This document shows positions 1 through 7,043 of a stretch of 15,186 bases of DNA, piece after piece (position 1 is the stretch's first letter; every line of letters starts with the position of its first letter). This stretch comes from Eubacterium sp. CAG:274. GTDB taxonomy: Bacteria > Bacillota > Clostridia > Lachnospirales > CAG-274. The translations under genes and the position numbers were made by a program. The DNA is taken from contig FR888508.1 of NCBI GenBank assembly GCA_000432155.1, forward strand, positions 364,013 through 379,198, written 5' to 3'. Under the pieces are notes generated by a model. That model worked only from the letters and a program-made list of their open reading frames with translations, was not told the origin of the DNA and made no database searches.

Positions 1-63
1 GGAAAGATTATCTATTATTTTACTTTCGCCGTAATAGGTATCAAGTCCATTAATCTTCAGCAT
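1..63 (-). CDS. urtE: Urea ABC transporter ATP-binding protein UrtE, N-terminal fragment (partial)
   Basis: Only the first 21 codons lie in the window; the gene continues past the left edge. The fragment reads MLKINGLDTYYGESKIIDNL, which matches the start of LivF/UrtE-type ABC ATPases (a short beta strand, then Y-Y-G-E-S-x-I-(I/L)). A strong GGAGG lies upstream of the ATG, inside the end of urtD, and the two genes overlap by 14 nt. This implies translational coupling. As the last gene of urtABCDE it would encode the second cytoplasmic ATPase that powers urea import together with UrtD. The assignment rests mainly on gene order, since no Walker motif is inside the window. Confidence 0.85.
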   Translation of the reverse strand, partial: MLKINGLDTYYGESKIIDNLS

Positions 64-823
64 TTCTTTCTCCTCCTCTGCCTAAATAAACTTTCTGTAC
101 AGTTTCATCTCCAAGTATGGAGTCAATATCGCCCTCCATAAGCACTTTACCCTCGTGCATTACTGTTACCATATCAGCTATCATTTTTACAAACTCCATA
201 TCGTGTTCAACAATAACAACTGTACATTCATTTTTAATTTGCTTTAAAATTTCTCCTGTTTTATATGTTTCAGGCTTACCCATACCAGCAACTGGTTCGT
301 CAAGTAATATAACTTTTGGCTTTTGAACAAGGAGCATAGCTATTTCAAGCCATTGTTTTTCGCCATGAGCAAGATTAATACCCTTGTATTCCTTTTTATC
401 CAAAAGGTCAACCATATCCAGTATTTCATCTATTCGCTCTTTTTCTTCCTCTGTCGGCTTTGAAAAAATAGAACTTATAACACCTTTTCCATTTTTAAGA
501 GATAATTCCATATTTTCATATACTGTAAGATTTGTAAATACAGACGGAACCTGAAATTTTCTACCAATACCAAGCCCAACTATAAGATACTCTTTCATAC
601 CAGTTAATGTAATTTCTTTACCGTCTGGAAAATACTTAACCTTGCCATTTGTAGGCTTAGTTTTGCCACAAATAATATCCAAAAGTGTAGTTTTACCTGC
701 ACCATTAGGACCAATAAAGAAATGTATTGTATTTTCCATTACATTTATATTTACATCTGTCAATGCCTTAAATCCATCAAAAACAACAGATATATTTTCA
801 AGAGATAGAATTTTATTTGTCAT
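50..823 (-). CDS. urtD: Urea ABC transporter ATP-binding protein UrtD
   Basis: This 257-residue cytoplasmic ATPase belongs to the LivG/UrtD class of branched-chain-amino-acid-type (HAAT) importers. Counted from the chosen ATG, the Walker A motif GPNGAGKTT is at about 38-46, the ABC signature LAHGE at 151-155, Walker B VILLDEP at 171-177 and the H-loop His at 207. L-A-H-G-E/Q instead of LSGGQ is typical of UrtD. A longer open frame begins at a GTG at 829, but the AAGGAGG at 831-837 leaves only 1 nt before that GTG. It leaves 7 nt before the ATG at 823, so the ATG is preferred. The gene starts 2 nt after the urtC stop. It pairs with UrtE on the UrtB-UrtC permease, and its place beside a urease operon supports urea as substrate. 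Confidence 0.93.
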   Translation of the reverse strand: MTNKILSLENISVVFDGFKALTDVNINVMENTIHFFIGPNGAGKTTLLDIICGKTKPTNGKVKYFPDGKEITLTGMKEYLIVGLGIGRKFQVPSVFTNLTVYENMELSLKNGKGVISSIFSKPTEEEKERIDEILDMVDLLDKKEYKGINLAHGEKQWLEIAMLLVQKPKVILLDEPVAGMGKPETYKTGEILKQIKNECTVVIVEHDMEFVKMIADMVTVMHEGKVLMEGDIDSILGDETVQKVYLGRGGERNAED

Positions 824-825
824 AA

Positions 826-1896
826 TCACGCCTCCTTACCTGTTGCTTTCTTTAAATTAAACTTTGCAACTAAATCAGATGCAATACCTACAATACCTCG
901 TCTGAAGAAAAGTATAACTACAGTAAAGAATATACCAATAAAGTATTGCCATACACTTGGGAAAGCTGAACTAACACTAAATTCACAAGCTGAAACAAGA
1001 ATTGCACCAATAACAGCACCGATTAAAGAACCTCTACCACCTACAGCAACCCAAATTACCATACCGACTGAAAAAGTGATACTCATTTCTGTAGGAGAAA
1101 TTGAGTTATTAAGATTTACATATAACGCACCAGCTATTGCAGCGAAAACAGCAGAAAGTACATATACAAAATTCTTAAATGAACTAACCTTATAGCCAGA
1201 GAAATATGTTCTGTTCTCCCCATCTCTTATTGCAACAAGTATTTTGCCAAACTTTGTACTTATTAAAAATGAAGTTAAAGCATAGACAAGTACAAGAAAA
1301 ACCAATGCTACATAAAATAAAATCTTTATATTATTAGGATTATAGTAAGAGCCTATAATTGTATCAATACCTGTTATACCATTTGTACCGTTTGTATAAG
1401 GCTGAAGTCCATTAAAAAGTGTATACATAGCCCAAGTAAGTGCCTGAGATATAATTGAAAAATAAACGCCTTTAACTCTGCTTTTAAATATAAAATAACC
1501 TATTACCCACGCTATTAATGTTGGTACAGCAATCATAAGTATAATAGACAATGGTAATGAATTAAATGGTTTCCAAAACCATGGAAGTTCTGTAAATCCA
1601 CCTCTTTGCATAAAGTCAGTTATTTTTCCACCAGTTTTTTGAAGCAATAAATACATAGCCATACCATAAGCACCAAGACAAAAATAAATACCATGACCAA
1701 GACTAAGTATGCCAGTATAACCCCAAATAAGGTCAATACCAATAGCAACTATTGCAAAAGTTATGTATCTGCCAAATCTAACAATACTTGATGAAGTAAG
1801 AAGTCCCATATCTGTAAAAAGCGGCACTAATGCAAGGAGTATTACTACTATAGAAAAGGCAATATTTCGTGGATTTTTAGTAAAAAAGCTTTTCAT
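826..1896 (-). CDS. urtC: Urea ABC transporter permease UrtC
   Basis: This 356-residue polytopic membrane protein is the second permease subunit (LivM class). Many hydrophobic segments are visible, beginning at about residues 13-30. The IGIDLIWGYTGILSLGHG stretch at about 52-69 is the family hallmark (G-x-x-G-x-x-S-L-G-H). A cytoplasmic-loop region near residues 220-236 (FGKILVAIRDGENRTYFSG) matches the permease-ATPase coupling segment (K-x-x-x-A-I-R-D-x-E). It forms the membrane channel with UrtB and is driven by UrtD/UrtE. The ATG has GGAGG 7 nt upstream and follows the urtB stop by 14 nt. The stop overlaps the ribosome binding region of urtD. Length is usual for UrtC. Confidence 0.93.
   Translation of the reverse strand: MKSFFTKNPRNIAFSIVVILLALVPLFTDMGLLTSSSIVRFGRYITFAIVAIGIDLIWGYTGILSLGHGIYFCLGAYGMAMYLLLQKTGGKITDFMQRGGFTELPWFWKPFNSLPLSIILMIAVPTLIAWVIGYFIFKSRVKGVYFSIISQALTWAMYTLFNGLQPYTNGTNGITGIDTIIGSYYNPNNIKILFYVALVFLVLVYALTSFLISTKFGKILVAIRDGENRTYFSGYKVSSFKNFVYVLSAVFAAIAGALYVNLNNSISPTEMSITFSVGMVIWVAVGGRGSLIGAVIGAILVSACEFSVSSAFPSVWQYFIGIFFTVVILFFRRGIVGIASDLVAKFNLKKATGKEA
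831..837 (-). promoter_or_regulatory. Ribosome binding site that decides the urtD start
   Basis: AAGGAGG on the minus strand, inside the last codons of urtC. It lies 7 nt before ATG 823 and only 1 nt before GTG 829, so the ATG is the workable start. Confidence 0.8.
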
Positions 1897-1910
1897 TATA
1901 ACACCTCCTA

Positions 1911-2813
1911 TTAATCATCAAGTGAACGACTTCTTATTGTAAACAAGCCCTGTGGCTTTTTCTGAAGAAATACAATAACTATAATAAGTACAATAAACTT
2001 TGCTATAGATGCTGAAGTTAAGTTTTCCATAAACACGCTTGAAAAACCTATAATGTCTGCACCACAGAATGTACCAAGAAGTTTACCTACACCACCGAGA
2101 ACTACTACCATAAATGTATCAACAATGTACTTTGTACCAAGTGTTGAATCAATAGAAAAGAGTAATGATATAGAACAGCCTGCAATGCCTGCAAGTCCAG
2201 AACCAATACCGAATGTAATACTATCCATTTTTTTAGTGTTAATACCAAGGCATTGAGCCATACTTCTATTCTGCATTGTAGCTCTCATTTTAGAACCAAA
2301 GTTAGTTCTGTACATAAGTAACCAAACACCTACAAGACAGAAAATCATCATTACAATAATGAAAATTCTTACATAAGAAAAAGTTACATCGCCTGTACCT
2401 ATATTGCCCTGTAAAAATGAAGGAGCTTTTACATTTACCGGCTGTGCACCAAATATACTACGAGCTAACTGCTGTAAAATAAGACTGACGCCCCAAGTAG
2501 CAAGCAAGCTATCAATTTCATTTCCATACAATCTTGAAACAATTAACTTTTCCATAATTACACCTATAGCAAATGCCACACCAAAGGCAGCAAAAAGAGC
2601 TACTATGTAATAAGCATCAAACACACTACTAGGCAAAAATGCTGAAAACAGATTTTGAACCACATAAGTAGTATAAGCACCAATCATAATGAACTCCCCA
2701 TGAGCCATATTAATAACTCGCATAAGACCAAAAGTTATTGCTAAACCTAAGGCAGTTATTAACAATATTGAGCTAGTGCTTAGTCCATTAAATATTACTG
2801 TCATTATATTCAT
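1911..2813 (-). CDS. urtB: Urea ABC transporter permease UrtB
   Basis: This 300-residue polytopic permease of the LivH class. Visible landmarks are the N-terminal hydrophobic segment, GLMRVINMAHGEFIMIGAY at about 29-47 (the N-x-A-H-G-E-x-x-x-x-G-A-Y signature), and GVSLILQQLARSIFG near 108-122. The ATMQNRSMAQCLGINTK loop near 177-193 corresponds to the ATPase-coupling region, and VVVLGGVGKLLGTFCG lies near 236-251. It has the short form, without the long N-terminal extension of some proteobacterial UrtB proteins. The ATG at 2813 has GGAGG 7 nt upstream. It is separated from urtA by 94 nt containing a terminator-like hairpin, so it may be made in lower amounts than the binding protein. Confidence 0.93.
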   Translation of the reverse strand: MNIMTVIFNGLSTSSILLITALGLAITFGLMRVINMAHGEFIMIGAYTTYVVQNLFSAFLPSSVFDAYYIVALFAAFGVAFAIGVIMEKLIVSRLYGNEIDSLLATWGVSLILQQLARSIFGAQPVNVKAPSFLQGNIGTGDVTFSYVRIFIIVMMIFCLVGVWLLMYRTNFGSKMRATMQNRSMAQCLGINTKKMDSITFGIGSGLAGIAGCSISLLFSIDSTLGTKYIVDTFMVVVLGGVGKLLGTFCGADIIGFSSVFMENLTSASIAKFIVLIIVIVFLQKKPQGLFTIRSRSLDD

Positions 2814-2840
2814 AAACTTTCCTCCTATTATTTTTTCGCT

Positions 2841-2875
2841 AAAAACTAACAGGTAGAACTAAGCCCACCTGTCAG
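2841..2875 (-). terminator. Terminator-like hairpin between urtA and urtB (probable partial terminator)
   Basis: Read on the minus strand, CTGACAGGT (2875-2867) pairs with ACCTGTTAG (2854-2846): nine pairs with one G-U and a 12-nt loop. Five Ts follow at 2845-2841. A weak terminator after the binding-protein gene is a common way to make more binding protein than permease in ABC operons. The stem is moderate, so read-through is expected. Confidence 0.55.
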
Positions 2876-2907
2876 ACAATCTAAAAATAATTTCCAGTAT
2901 TTCAAAA

Positions 2908-4152
2908 TTATTCAAGAGGTTTTAAATTAGCAGCTACTGCCCAATCATAAGTTGTTAAATATGGGTCTGGCTCAACTGGAGAGTCTGTTGACTTAACTTC
3001 ATTAATAGTACCGTCAGCTGAAATCTGACCAATTCTAACTGGCTTTGAAATATGGTGGTTGTCGCCATTTAATGTTACCAAACCTTCAGGTGCCTGGAAT
3101 GTAAGACCACCACAGTTTGCCTTAATAGCATCTACATCAAAGCTACCAGCCTTTTCACAAGCCTCTTTCCAAAGGTAGACACCAATGTAGGCTGCCTCAA
3201 CTGGGTCTGATGTAACTCTATCCTTACCAAATTTAGCCTTATAAGCCTCAACAAACTTCTTGTTTTCAGGTGTATCTGTTGTCATATAGTAATTCCAAGC
3301 TACTAAGTGACCATCAAGTAAGTTAGCACCAATAGAATTTACTTCTTCTTCTGCAATAGAGAATGACATTGTCATTACATCATTTGATGTAACACCTGCG
3401 TCTGCAAGCTGTTTAAAGAATGCAACATTTGAATCGCCGTTTAATGTATTAATAATTACATCTGGTTTCTTAGCCTTAATATCTGCAATAATTGTCTGGA
3501 AGTCTGTATGACCAAGAGGTACATATTCTTCAGCAACAGTCTGACCACCTAAAGCTGAAATCTGAGCCTTAGCAATCATATTTGCTGTCTGAGGGAATAC
3601 ATAGTCAGAACCTAACAAATAGAAATTCTTGTAGCCCTTATCCTTGTAGCAATAGTCAATAGCTGGTACAGCCTGCTGATTAGGAGCAGCACCCATATAC
3701 ATAATATTTTCAGAACTTTCCATACCTTCGTACTGTACTGGATACCAAAGTAAACCATTCATACCCTCAACAACTGGCTTAACAGCCTTTCTTGATGCTG
3801 ATGTCCAGCAACCAAAAATTGTTGCAACCTTGTCATCTTGCAAAAGTTTCTGAGCCTTTTCAGCAAACTTTGATGGTTCAGAAGCACCATCTTCTTCAAC
3901 CGCCTCAATCTGCTTACCAAGTACACCACCAGCAGCATTGATTTCTTCAATAGCCAAAAGCTCGGCATCTCTTACTGATGTTTCACTTATTGCCATTGTG
4001 CCACTTAATGAATGGAGCAAACCAACCTTTACTGTATCGCCACTATCAGCTGTACTACTAGTCGGGCTACTATCTCCACAAGCTGTCATACCAAAAAGTA
4101 ATGTTGAACCTAATAACAAAGCTACTGCTTTCTTCCACAATTTCATTTTCAT
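2908..4152 (-). CDS. urtA: Urea ABC transporter substrate-binding lipoprotein UrtA
   Basis: This 414-residue extracytoplasmic binding protein would be lipid-anchored outside the membrane. The signal peptide begins MKMKLWKK, continues with a hydrophobic core, and ends in a lipobox-like GMTAC with the modified Cys at residue 25. A Ser/Thr-rich linker follows. The mature part is a type 1 periplasmic-binding fold (Peripla_BP_5): VKVGLLHSLSGTMAISE near 41-57, then GLLWYPVQYEGMESSENIMY near 133-152 and GAAPNQQ just after. That stretch is characteristic of UrtA rather than LivJ amino-acid binders. It is the first gene of urtABCDE, with GGAGG 9 nt upstream of the ATG. Its own promoter lies about 200 nt upstream and a strong terminator sits in the leader. 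A short-chain amide or other urea analogue cannot be excluded as substrate, but the adjacent urease favours urea. Confidence 0.94.
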   Translation of the reverse strand: MKMKLWKKAVALLLGSTLLFGMTACGDSSPTSSTADSGDTVKVGLLHSLSGTMAISETSVRDAELLAIEEINAAGGVLGKQIEAVEEDGASEPSKFAEKAQKLLQDDKVATIFGCWTSASRKAVKPVVEGMNGLLWYPVQYEGMESSENIMYMGAAPNQQAVPAIDYCYKDKGYKNFYLLGSDYVFPQTANMIAKAQISALGGQTVAEEYVPLGHTDFQTIIADIKAKKPDVIINTLNGDSNVAFFKQLADAGVTSNDVMTMSFSIAEEEVNSIGANLLDGHLVAWNYYMTTDTPENKKFVEAYKAKFGKDRVTSDPVEAAYIGVYLWKEACEKAGSFDVDAIKANCGGLTFQAPEGLVTLNGDNHHISKPVRIGQISADGTINEVKSTDSPVEPDPYLTTYDWAVAANLKPLE

Positions 4153-4210
4153 AATTTTGTACCTCCAAATTCTCTTAAATTTTTATGTATTATCTTTACT
4201 TCTTAACCAC

Positions 4211-4260
4211 AAAAAAATGACGCCCCTTGATTTTTATAATTCAAATCAAGTGACGCCATT
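4211..4260 (-). terminator. Strong intrinsic terminator inside the urtA leader (candidate attenuator)
   Basis: On the minus strand, AATGGCGTC (4260-4252) plus CTTGATTT (4250-4243) pair with AAATCAAG (4233-4226) plus GGCGTCATT (4224-4216). This gives 17 pairs with two G-U wobbles, interrupted by one A-G mismatch, around a 9-nt loop. An unbroken run of seven Ts spans the end of the stem and its 3' side (4217-4211). It lies after the urtA promoter and about 45 nt before the urtA ribosome binding site. It is not downstream of another gene that needs it, since ureD has its own hairpin at 4400-4437. Its position therefore implies regulated read-through. Confidence 0.85.
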
Positions 4261-4283
4261 GTCTTAAAAACAATACATATTAT
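4251..4283 (-). promoter_or_regulatory. Leader block shared with the ureA leader (copy 1)
   Basis: On the minus strand this region reads ATAATATGTAT, then TGTTTTTAAGACAA, then TGGCGTCA. The ureA leader has the same order at 9519-9490: ATAATTATGTAT, TTTTAGACAA, AGAGGTCA. In both, the block runs into the 5' arm of the leader terminator. It may be the site of a shared antitermination factor. Similarity was judged by eye in AT-rich DNA, so chance cannot be excluded. Confidence 0.4.
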
Positions 4284-4358
4284 ACAAAGTTTTAAATAAA
4301 GCATTACACATATAATAGCTTATAACTTCTGAAATAATTGTGCATCAGAATTGTTTGC

Positions 4359-4387
4359 ATTGTAGCAAATTTTTATTAACTTGTCAA
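4359..4387 (-). promoter_or_regulatory. Promoter of urtABCDE
   Basis: On the minus strand a consensus -35 TTGACA (4387-4382) is followed by a 17-nt spacer and a -10 TACAAT (4364-4359). The predicted transcript start is near 4352, giving a leader of about 200 nt before urtA. It lies just downstream of the ureD terminator, so the transporter has its own transcription unit. Confidence 0.8.
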
Positions 4388-4399
4388 GAGATTTTTTAC

Positions 4400-4437
4400 A
4401 AAAAATGAATTTTTTTATTAAGATTAATTCATTTTTT
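4400..4437 (-). terminator. Terminator of the urease operon, overlapping the ureD stop
   Basis: Twelve perfect A/T-rich pairs: on the minus strand AAAAAATGAATT (4437-4426) pairs with AATTCATTTTTT (4411-4400), with a 14-nt loop. The stop codon of ureD (4431-4429) is inside the 5' arm. The T-run is part of the stem. It is AT-rich and therefore weaker than the two leader terminators, so read-through into urtA is possible. Confidence 0.6.
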
Positions 4438-5226
4438 ATATTTTTTGAAGTATTTCACTAATCTTTCACTATATTTTGAAAGCCTATCAGCATTATCTCC
4501 TAGTATTTTTATAATTAGACTATTAGAGTCGCCAGTTGTAAATCCACCAATGTATTTATTTTCCTCACAAAATACACTAACAGAATTTTTCAAAAATTCT
4601 GTATCGTATTCATAGTTAAACAAAACAAAATTAAAAAGGTGTGTATAACCCTCGTACATTCCTATATTTGACATATCCGTCCTATCTGGAGAATAGCGGG
4701 AATTATCCATAAAAACAAGTCTGCCATTTTCTCTGACACAAACCCTTGAATTATAGAATTTATATTCAAATTTTTCTCCACTATAAACTCTGCCACAAGT
4801 AAGTATTTCATTTAATATAAATTTAGAACTACTATCTTTCAAATTGACAGAAAGTGAGTTTTTAAATGCAGAATTTTTAAACGGTATTACAGGTAATGGA
4901 TTATAAATTAGTTGACTATTAGCATCTATTTCTATTTCAATACTTCTCTGAGCAAAACCATTTTCCATTTTATGTATTTTCTCATAAGCTTGTGAAATTA
5001 TTTCGCTTTTACTATTTTCAAGAGCTTTTATGGAGATTTCCTGTTTATCTCCCTCCATTATTCCTGCTGAAACAGAAATTTGCATAACCTGCATATAATC
5101 CTTATCGTAAAAAGGCTTAATAATCTTAAATGGAGCTGTAAAAAATACATCACTTAGTATAGTTTTATCATCTCTATACTCCATAGTAAGGTCTAATTTT
5201 GAAGTTTTGCCATATCTATTATCCAT
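4429..5226 (-). CDS. ureD: Urease accessory protein UreD (UreH)
   Basis: This 265-residue cytosolic protein of the UreD/UreH family acts as the scaffold that holds UreF and UreG against apo-urease during nickel insertion. Family features visible include the early stretch SDVFFTAPFKIIKPFY near 25-40 and the internal EILTCGR-Y-GEKFEYKFYNSR region near 140-160, equivalent to the T-x-G-R-x-x-(R/M)-G-E motif. The C-terminal part is typical of the family and Lys-rich at its very end. The start codon directly abuts the ureG stop with no gap, so the ribosome binding site lies within ureG. Placing ureD last, after ureG, is common in Firmicutes. Divergence is high, as usual for UreD, but the context leaves little doubt. 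Confidence 0.93.
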   Translation of the reverse strand: MDNRYGKTSKLDLTMEYRDDKTILSDVFFTAPFKIIKPFYDKDYMQVMQISVSAGIMEGDKQEISIKALENSKSEIISQAYEKIHKMENGFAQRSIEIEIDANSQLIYNPLPVIPFKNSAFKNSLSVNLKDSSSKFILNEILTCGRVYSGEKFEYKFYNSRVCVRENGRLVFMDNSRYSPDRTDMSNIGMYEGYTHLFNFVLFNYEYDTEFLKNSVSVFCEENKYIGGFTTGDSNSLIIKILGDNADRLSKYSERLVKYFKKYKK

Positions 5227-5838
5227 TTACTTCAATCCTTCAAGCATAACATTTTCTTTTATCCACTTAACTACCTCATCAACACCTTGGTCATCTCTAA
5301 TATTTGTAAACATAAAAGGCTTATCCCCTCTCATTTTTTTAGAGTCCCTCTCCATAACAGAAAGGTCAGCACCAACATATGGAGCTAAGTCAATTTTGTT
5401 GATAATTAGCAAGTCACTTCTTGAAATACCTGGACCACCTTTTCTTGGTATTTTATCTCCCTCTGATACATCAATTACAAATATTGTGGCCTCTACAAAT
5501 TCTGGGCTAAATGTTGCAGACAGATTATCCCCACCGCTTTCAATGAACATCAGTTCAATATCAGGAAATCTATCCATTAATTCCTCTACAGCCTCCAAAT
5601 TCATTGAGGCATCTTCTCTTATGGCAGTATGTGGACAGCCACCTGTTTCAACACCTATAATTCTTTCTCGTGGCAAAATACTGTTTTTGCACAAAAATTC
5701 AGCATCTTCCTTTGTGTAAATATCATTTGTAATTACACCAATGCTATAATCCTTTGCCAATTTTCTTATTAAAATTTCAATAAGTGCAGTTTTTCCAGAA
5801 CCAACTGGACCTGCTACACCAATTTTAGTATAACTCAT
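5227..5838 (-). CDS. ureG: Urease accessory GTPase UreG
   Basis: This 203-residue SIMIBI-class GTPase delivers nickel to the urease active site in the UreDFG complex. Motifs: P-loop GPVGSGKT at 10-17, ETGGCPHTAIREDAS at 64-78 with the nickel-binding Cys68-Pro69-His70, the ESGGDN switch at 100-105, and the NKID guanine-recognition motif at 147-150. All residues known to be needed for GTP-dependent Ni dimerisation are present, and the length is standard. AGGAG lies 7 nt upstream of the ATG. The gene follows ureF by 17 nt and abuts ureD directly. There is no His-rich N-terminal extension, so nickel storage must lie elsewhere, for example in the short His tail of UreE. Confidence 0.97.
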   Translation of the reverse strand: MSYTKIGVAGPVGSGKTALIEILIRKLAKDYSIGVITNDIYTKEDAEFLCKNSILPRERIIGVETGGCPHTAIREDASMNLEAVEELMDRFPDIELMFIESGGDNLSATFSPEFVEATIFVIDVSEGDKIPRKGGPGISRSDLLIINKIDLAPYVGADLSVMERDSKKMRGDKPFMFTNIRDDQGVDEVVKWIKENVMLEGLK

Positions 5839-5855
5839 ATTATCACTCCTAGTTT

Positions 5856-6542
5856 CTATGACATATATAATCTGGAATAAAGTTCCTGATGTTCCATTGA
5901 CCTTATGTCAAAGGCTGGGCAAGAGGCACAGAAATCCTCCTCATCAGCAACTAAAACATCACTTATAACATTTCCCATTACTTCAAATAATTCTGACAAT
6001 ATTTTTTGCCCCTGACTTTGACTTAAAGGCACAGTTTTTACGCAATTAGTTACCATTCCAGAACATTGTGCAAACAAAAAGCCCTCCAAAGCCCTATTGA
6101 GAGGTATTTTGGCACTAGCACACACTACAGCATAGGCTGTAATGTGGTGTATATTTTTAGCTTGTGCCAAATATTCATTAAAAATATCTGTAACAAAATA
6201 AGACTGACAATTCTTTATTGTTTTAACAAATCTTGAACCCATTTTTAAAGACGCTGTTCTTATTTCAGATGGTATTTTTGATGCTGTCAGAATTTCATCA
6301 ATATTCAAAAGTCCTTCAATATTTTCTTTTTCAGCCTCATTATAAGCCAACCTTATTCCCAAAAGTTCTGTATACTTAATACTGTTATTAATTCGACTTA
6401 AAATATATTCCTTTGCCTTTTCCCCGTTTGTCACAATATTCTTTTGAATATAGGTTTCAAGCCCAAAAGAGTGGGAATATCCACCTATGGGAAAAAGAGC
6501 ATCATTTATTTGCAAAAGCAAAAAATCCTTATTAAAATCCAT
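5856..6542 (-). CDS. ureF: Urease accessory protein UreF
   Basis: This 228-residue all-helical protein bridges UreD and the UreG dimer and acts as a gate for GTP hydrolysis. The hallmark FPIGGYSHSFGLE lies at 17-29, and the C-terminal half has the family's CVKTVPLSQSQGQKIL pattern. The longest frame starts at a GTG at 6551, but that GTG is part of the Shine-Dalgarno sequence AAGGTG (6554-6549). The ATG at 6542 is 6 nt downstream of it and is chosen. The gene follows ureE, whose stop overlaps this ribosome binding site. Length is normal for Firmicute UreF. Confidence 0.94.
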   Translation of the reverse strand: MDFNKDFLLLQINDALFPIGGYSHSFGLETYIQKNIVTNGEKAKEYILSRINNSIKYTELLGIRLAYNEAEKENIEGLLNIDEILTASKIPSEIRTASLKMGSRFVKTIKNCQSYFVTDIFNEYLAQAKNIHHITAYAVVCASAKIPLNRALEGFLFAQCSGMVTNCVKTVPLSQSQGQKILSELFEVMGNVISDVLVADEEDFCASCPAFDIRSMEHQELYSRLYMS

Positions 6543-6548
6543 AACTTT

Positions 6549-6554
6549 CACCTT
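6549..6554 (-). promoter_or_regulatory. Ribosome binding site that decides the ureF start
   Basis: AAGGTG on the minus strand overlaps the ureE stop codon (6555-6553) and contains the upstream GTG candidate. It is 6 nt from ATG 6542, which makes the ATG the better start. Confidence 0.7.
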
Positions 6555-7032
6555 AATGGGTATGATTGTTTATAGTAGATGAAATACTTTTATCAAAATT
6601 AAGTTTCATATTCACTACTGTTGCAGTTACACCATGTATTTTGTTAAGCATATCAAGCATAGGCTGATTAAAGGGTGTAATATATTCAAAAGGTGTATCG
6701 CCATAAAATAGTGTTGCGTGTCTATTACCAATTTCATAGCATACCTTTGGCACAATATGTGGATGATTTTCGGCAACCTTTGCCACAATAACATCGCAAG
6801 GAGGAATATTTACAGCAACAACTGTATCGCCATCAACACCAAGTACATCGTCTTGATTAAGACCCTTAGTCAAAATATCGTTATCAAGTCTTATGCCTAC
6901 TTCTCTGCCCTCAACTGACACCTTTTTATGGAGCTTTTTAAAAGCATCATACCAATCAATATCAACATAATCTACTTTTAAATCTTTAAATTTTTCATCA
7001 CTTAATTTTCCTAATACCTTTTCACACAACAT
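6553..7032 (-). CDS. ureE: Urease accessory nickel chaperone UreE
   Basis: This 159-residue cytosolic metallochaperone hands Ni(II) to UreG. It has the N-terminal UreE peptide-binding domain (about 1-70) and the C-terminal metal-binding domain. The conserved EIGNRH is at 100-105, with His105 matching the interface nickel ligand of the UreE dimer. The C-terminus ends NNHTH, a minimal His tail that may add metal ligands, much shorter than the His-rich tails of some enterobacterial UreE proteins. AAGGAGA lies 6 nt before the ATG, overlapping the ureC stop region; the intergenic gap is 11 nt. Confidence 0.95.
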   Translation of the reverse strand: MLCEKVLGKLSDEKFKDLKVDYVDIDWYDAFKKLHKKVSVEGREVGIRLDNDILTKGLNQDDVLGVDGDTVVAVNIPPCDVIVAKVAENHPHIVPKVCYEIGNRHATLFYGDTPFEYITPFNQPMLDMLNKIHGVTATVVNMKLNFDKSISSTINNHTH

Positions 7033-7043
7033 AACAATTCTCC

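Noticed and set aside
3938..4267. A 109-codon plus-strand open frame over the urtA signal peptide and leader
   Set aside because: It is antisense to clearly coding urtA and runs through the leader terminator. There is no ribosome binding site or family resemblance.
4294..4352. Leader peptide in the urtA leader (short frame from the ATG overlapping the -10 box, ending at a TAA)
   Set aside because: No ribosome binding site precedes it, its first ATG overlaps the promoter, and there is no run of regulatory codons typical of attenuation by translation.
4153..4358. Guanidine (ykkC-type) riboswitch in the urtA leader, which would change the substrate call to guanidine
   Set aside because: I see no ACGR/ACGG loop pairs or the conserved ykkC core. 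The adjacent complete urease supports urea.
5207..5719. A 170-codon plus-strand open frame antisense to ureG
   Set aside because: It is a shadow of ureG, whose GTPase motifs are unambiguous. The antisense product is low-complexity Ser/Ile/Leu.
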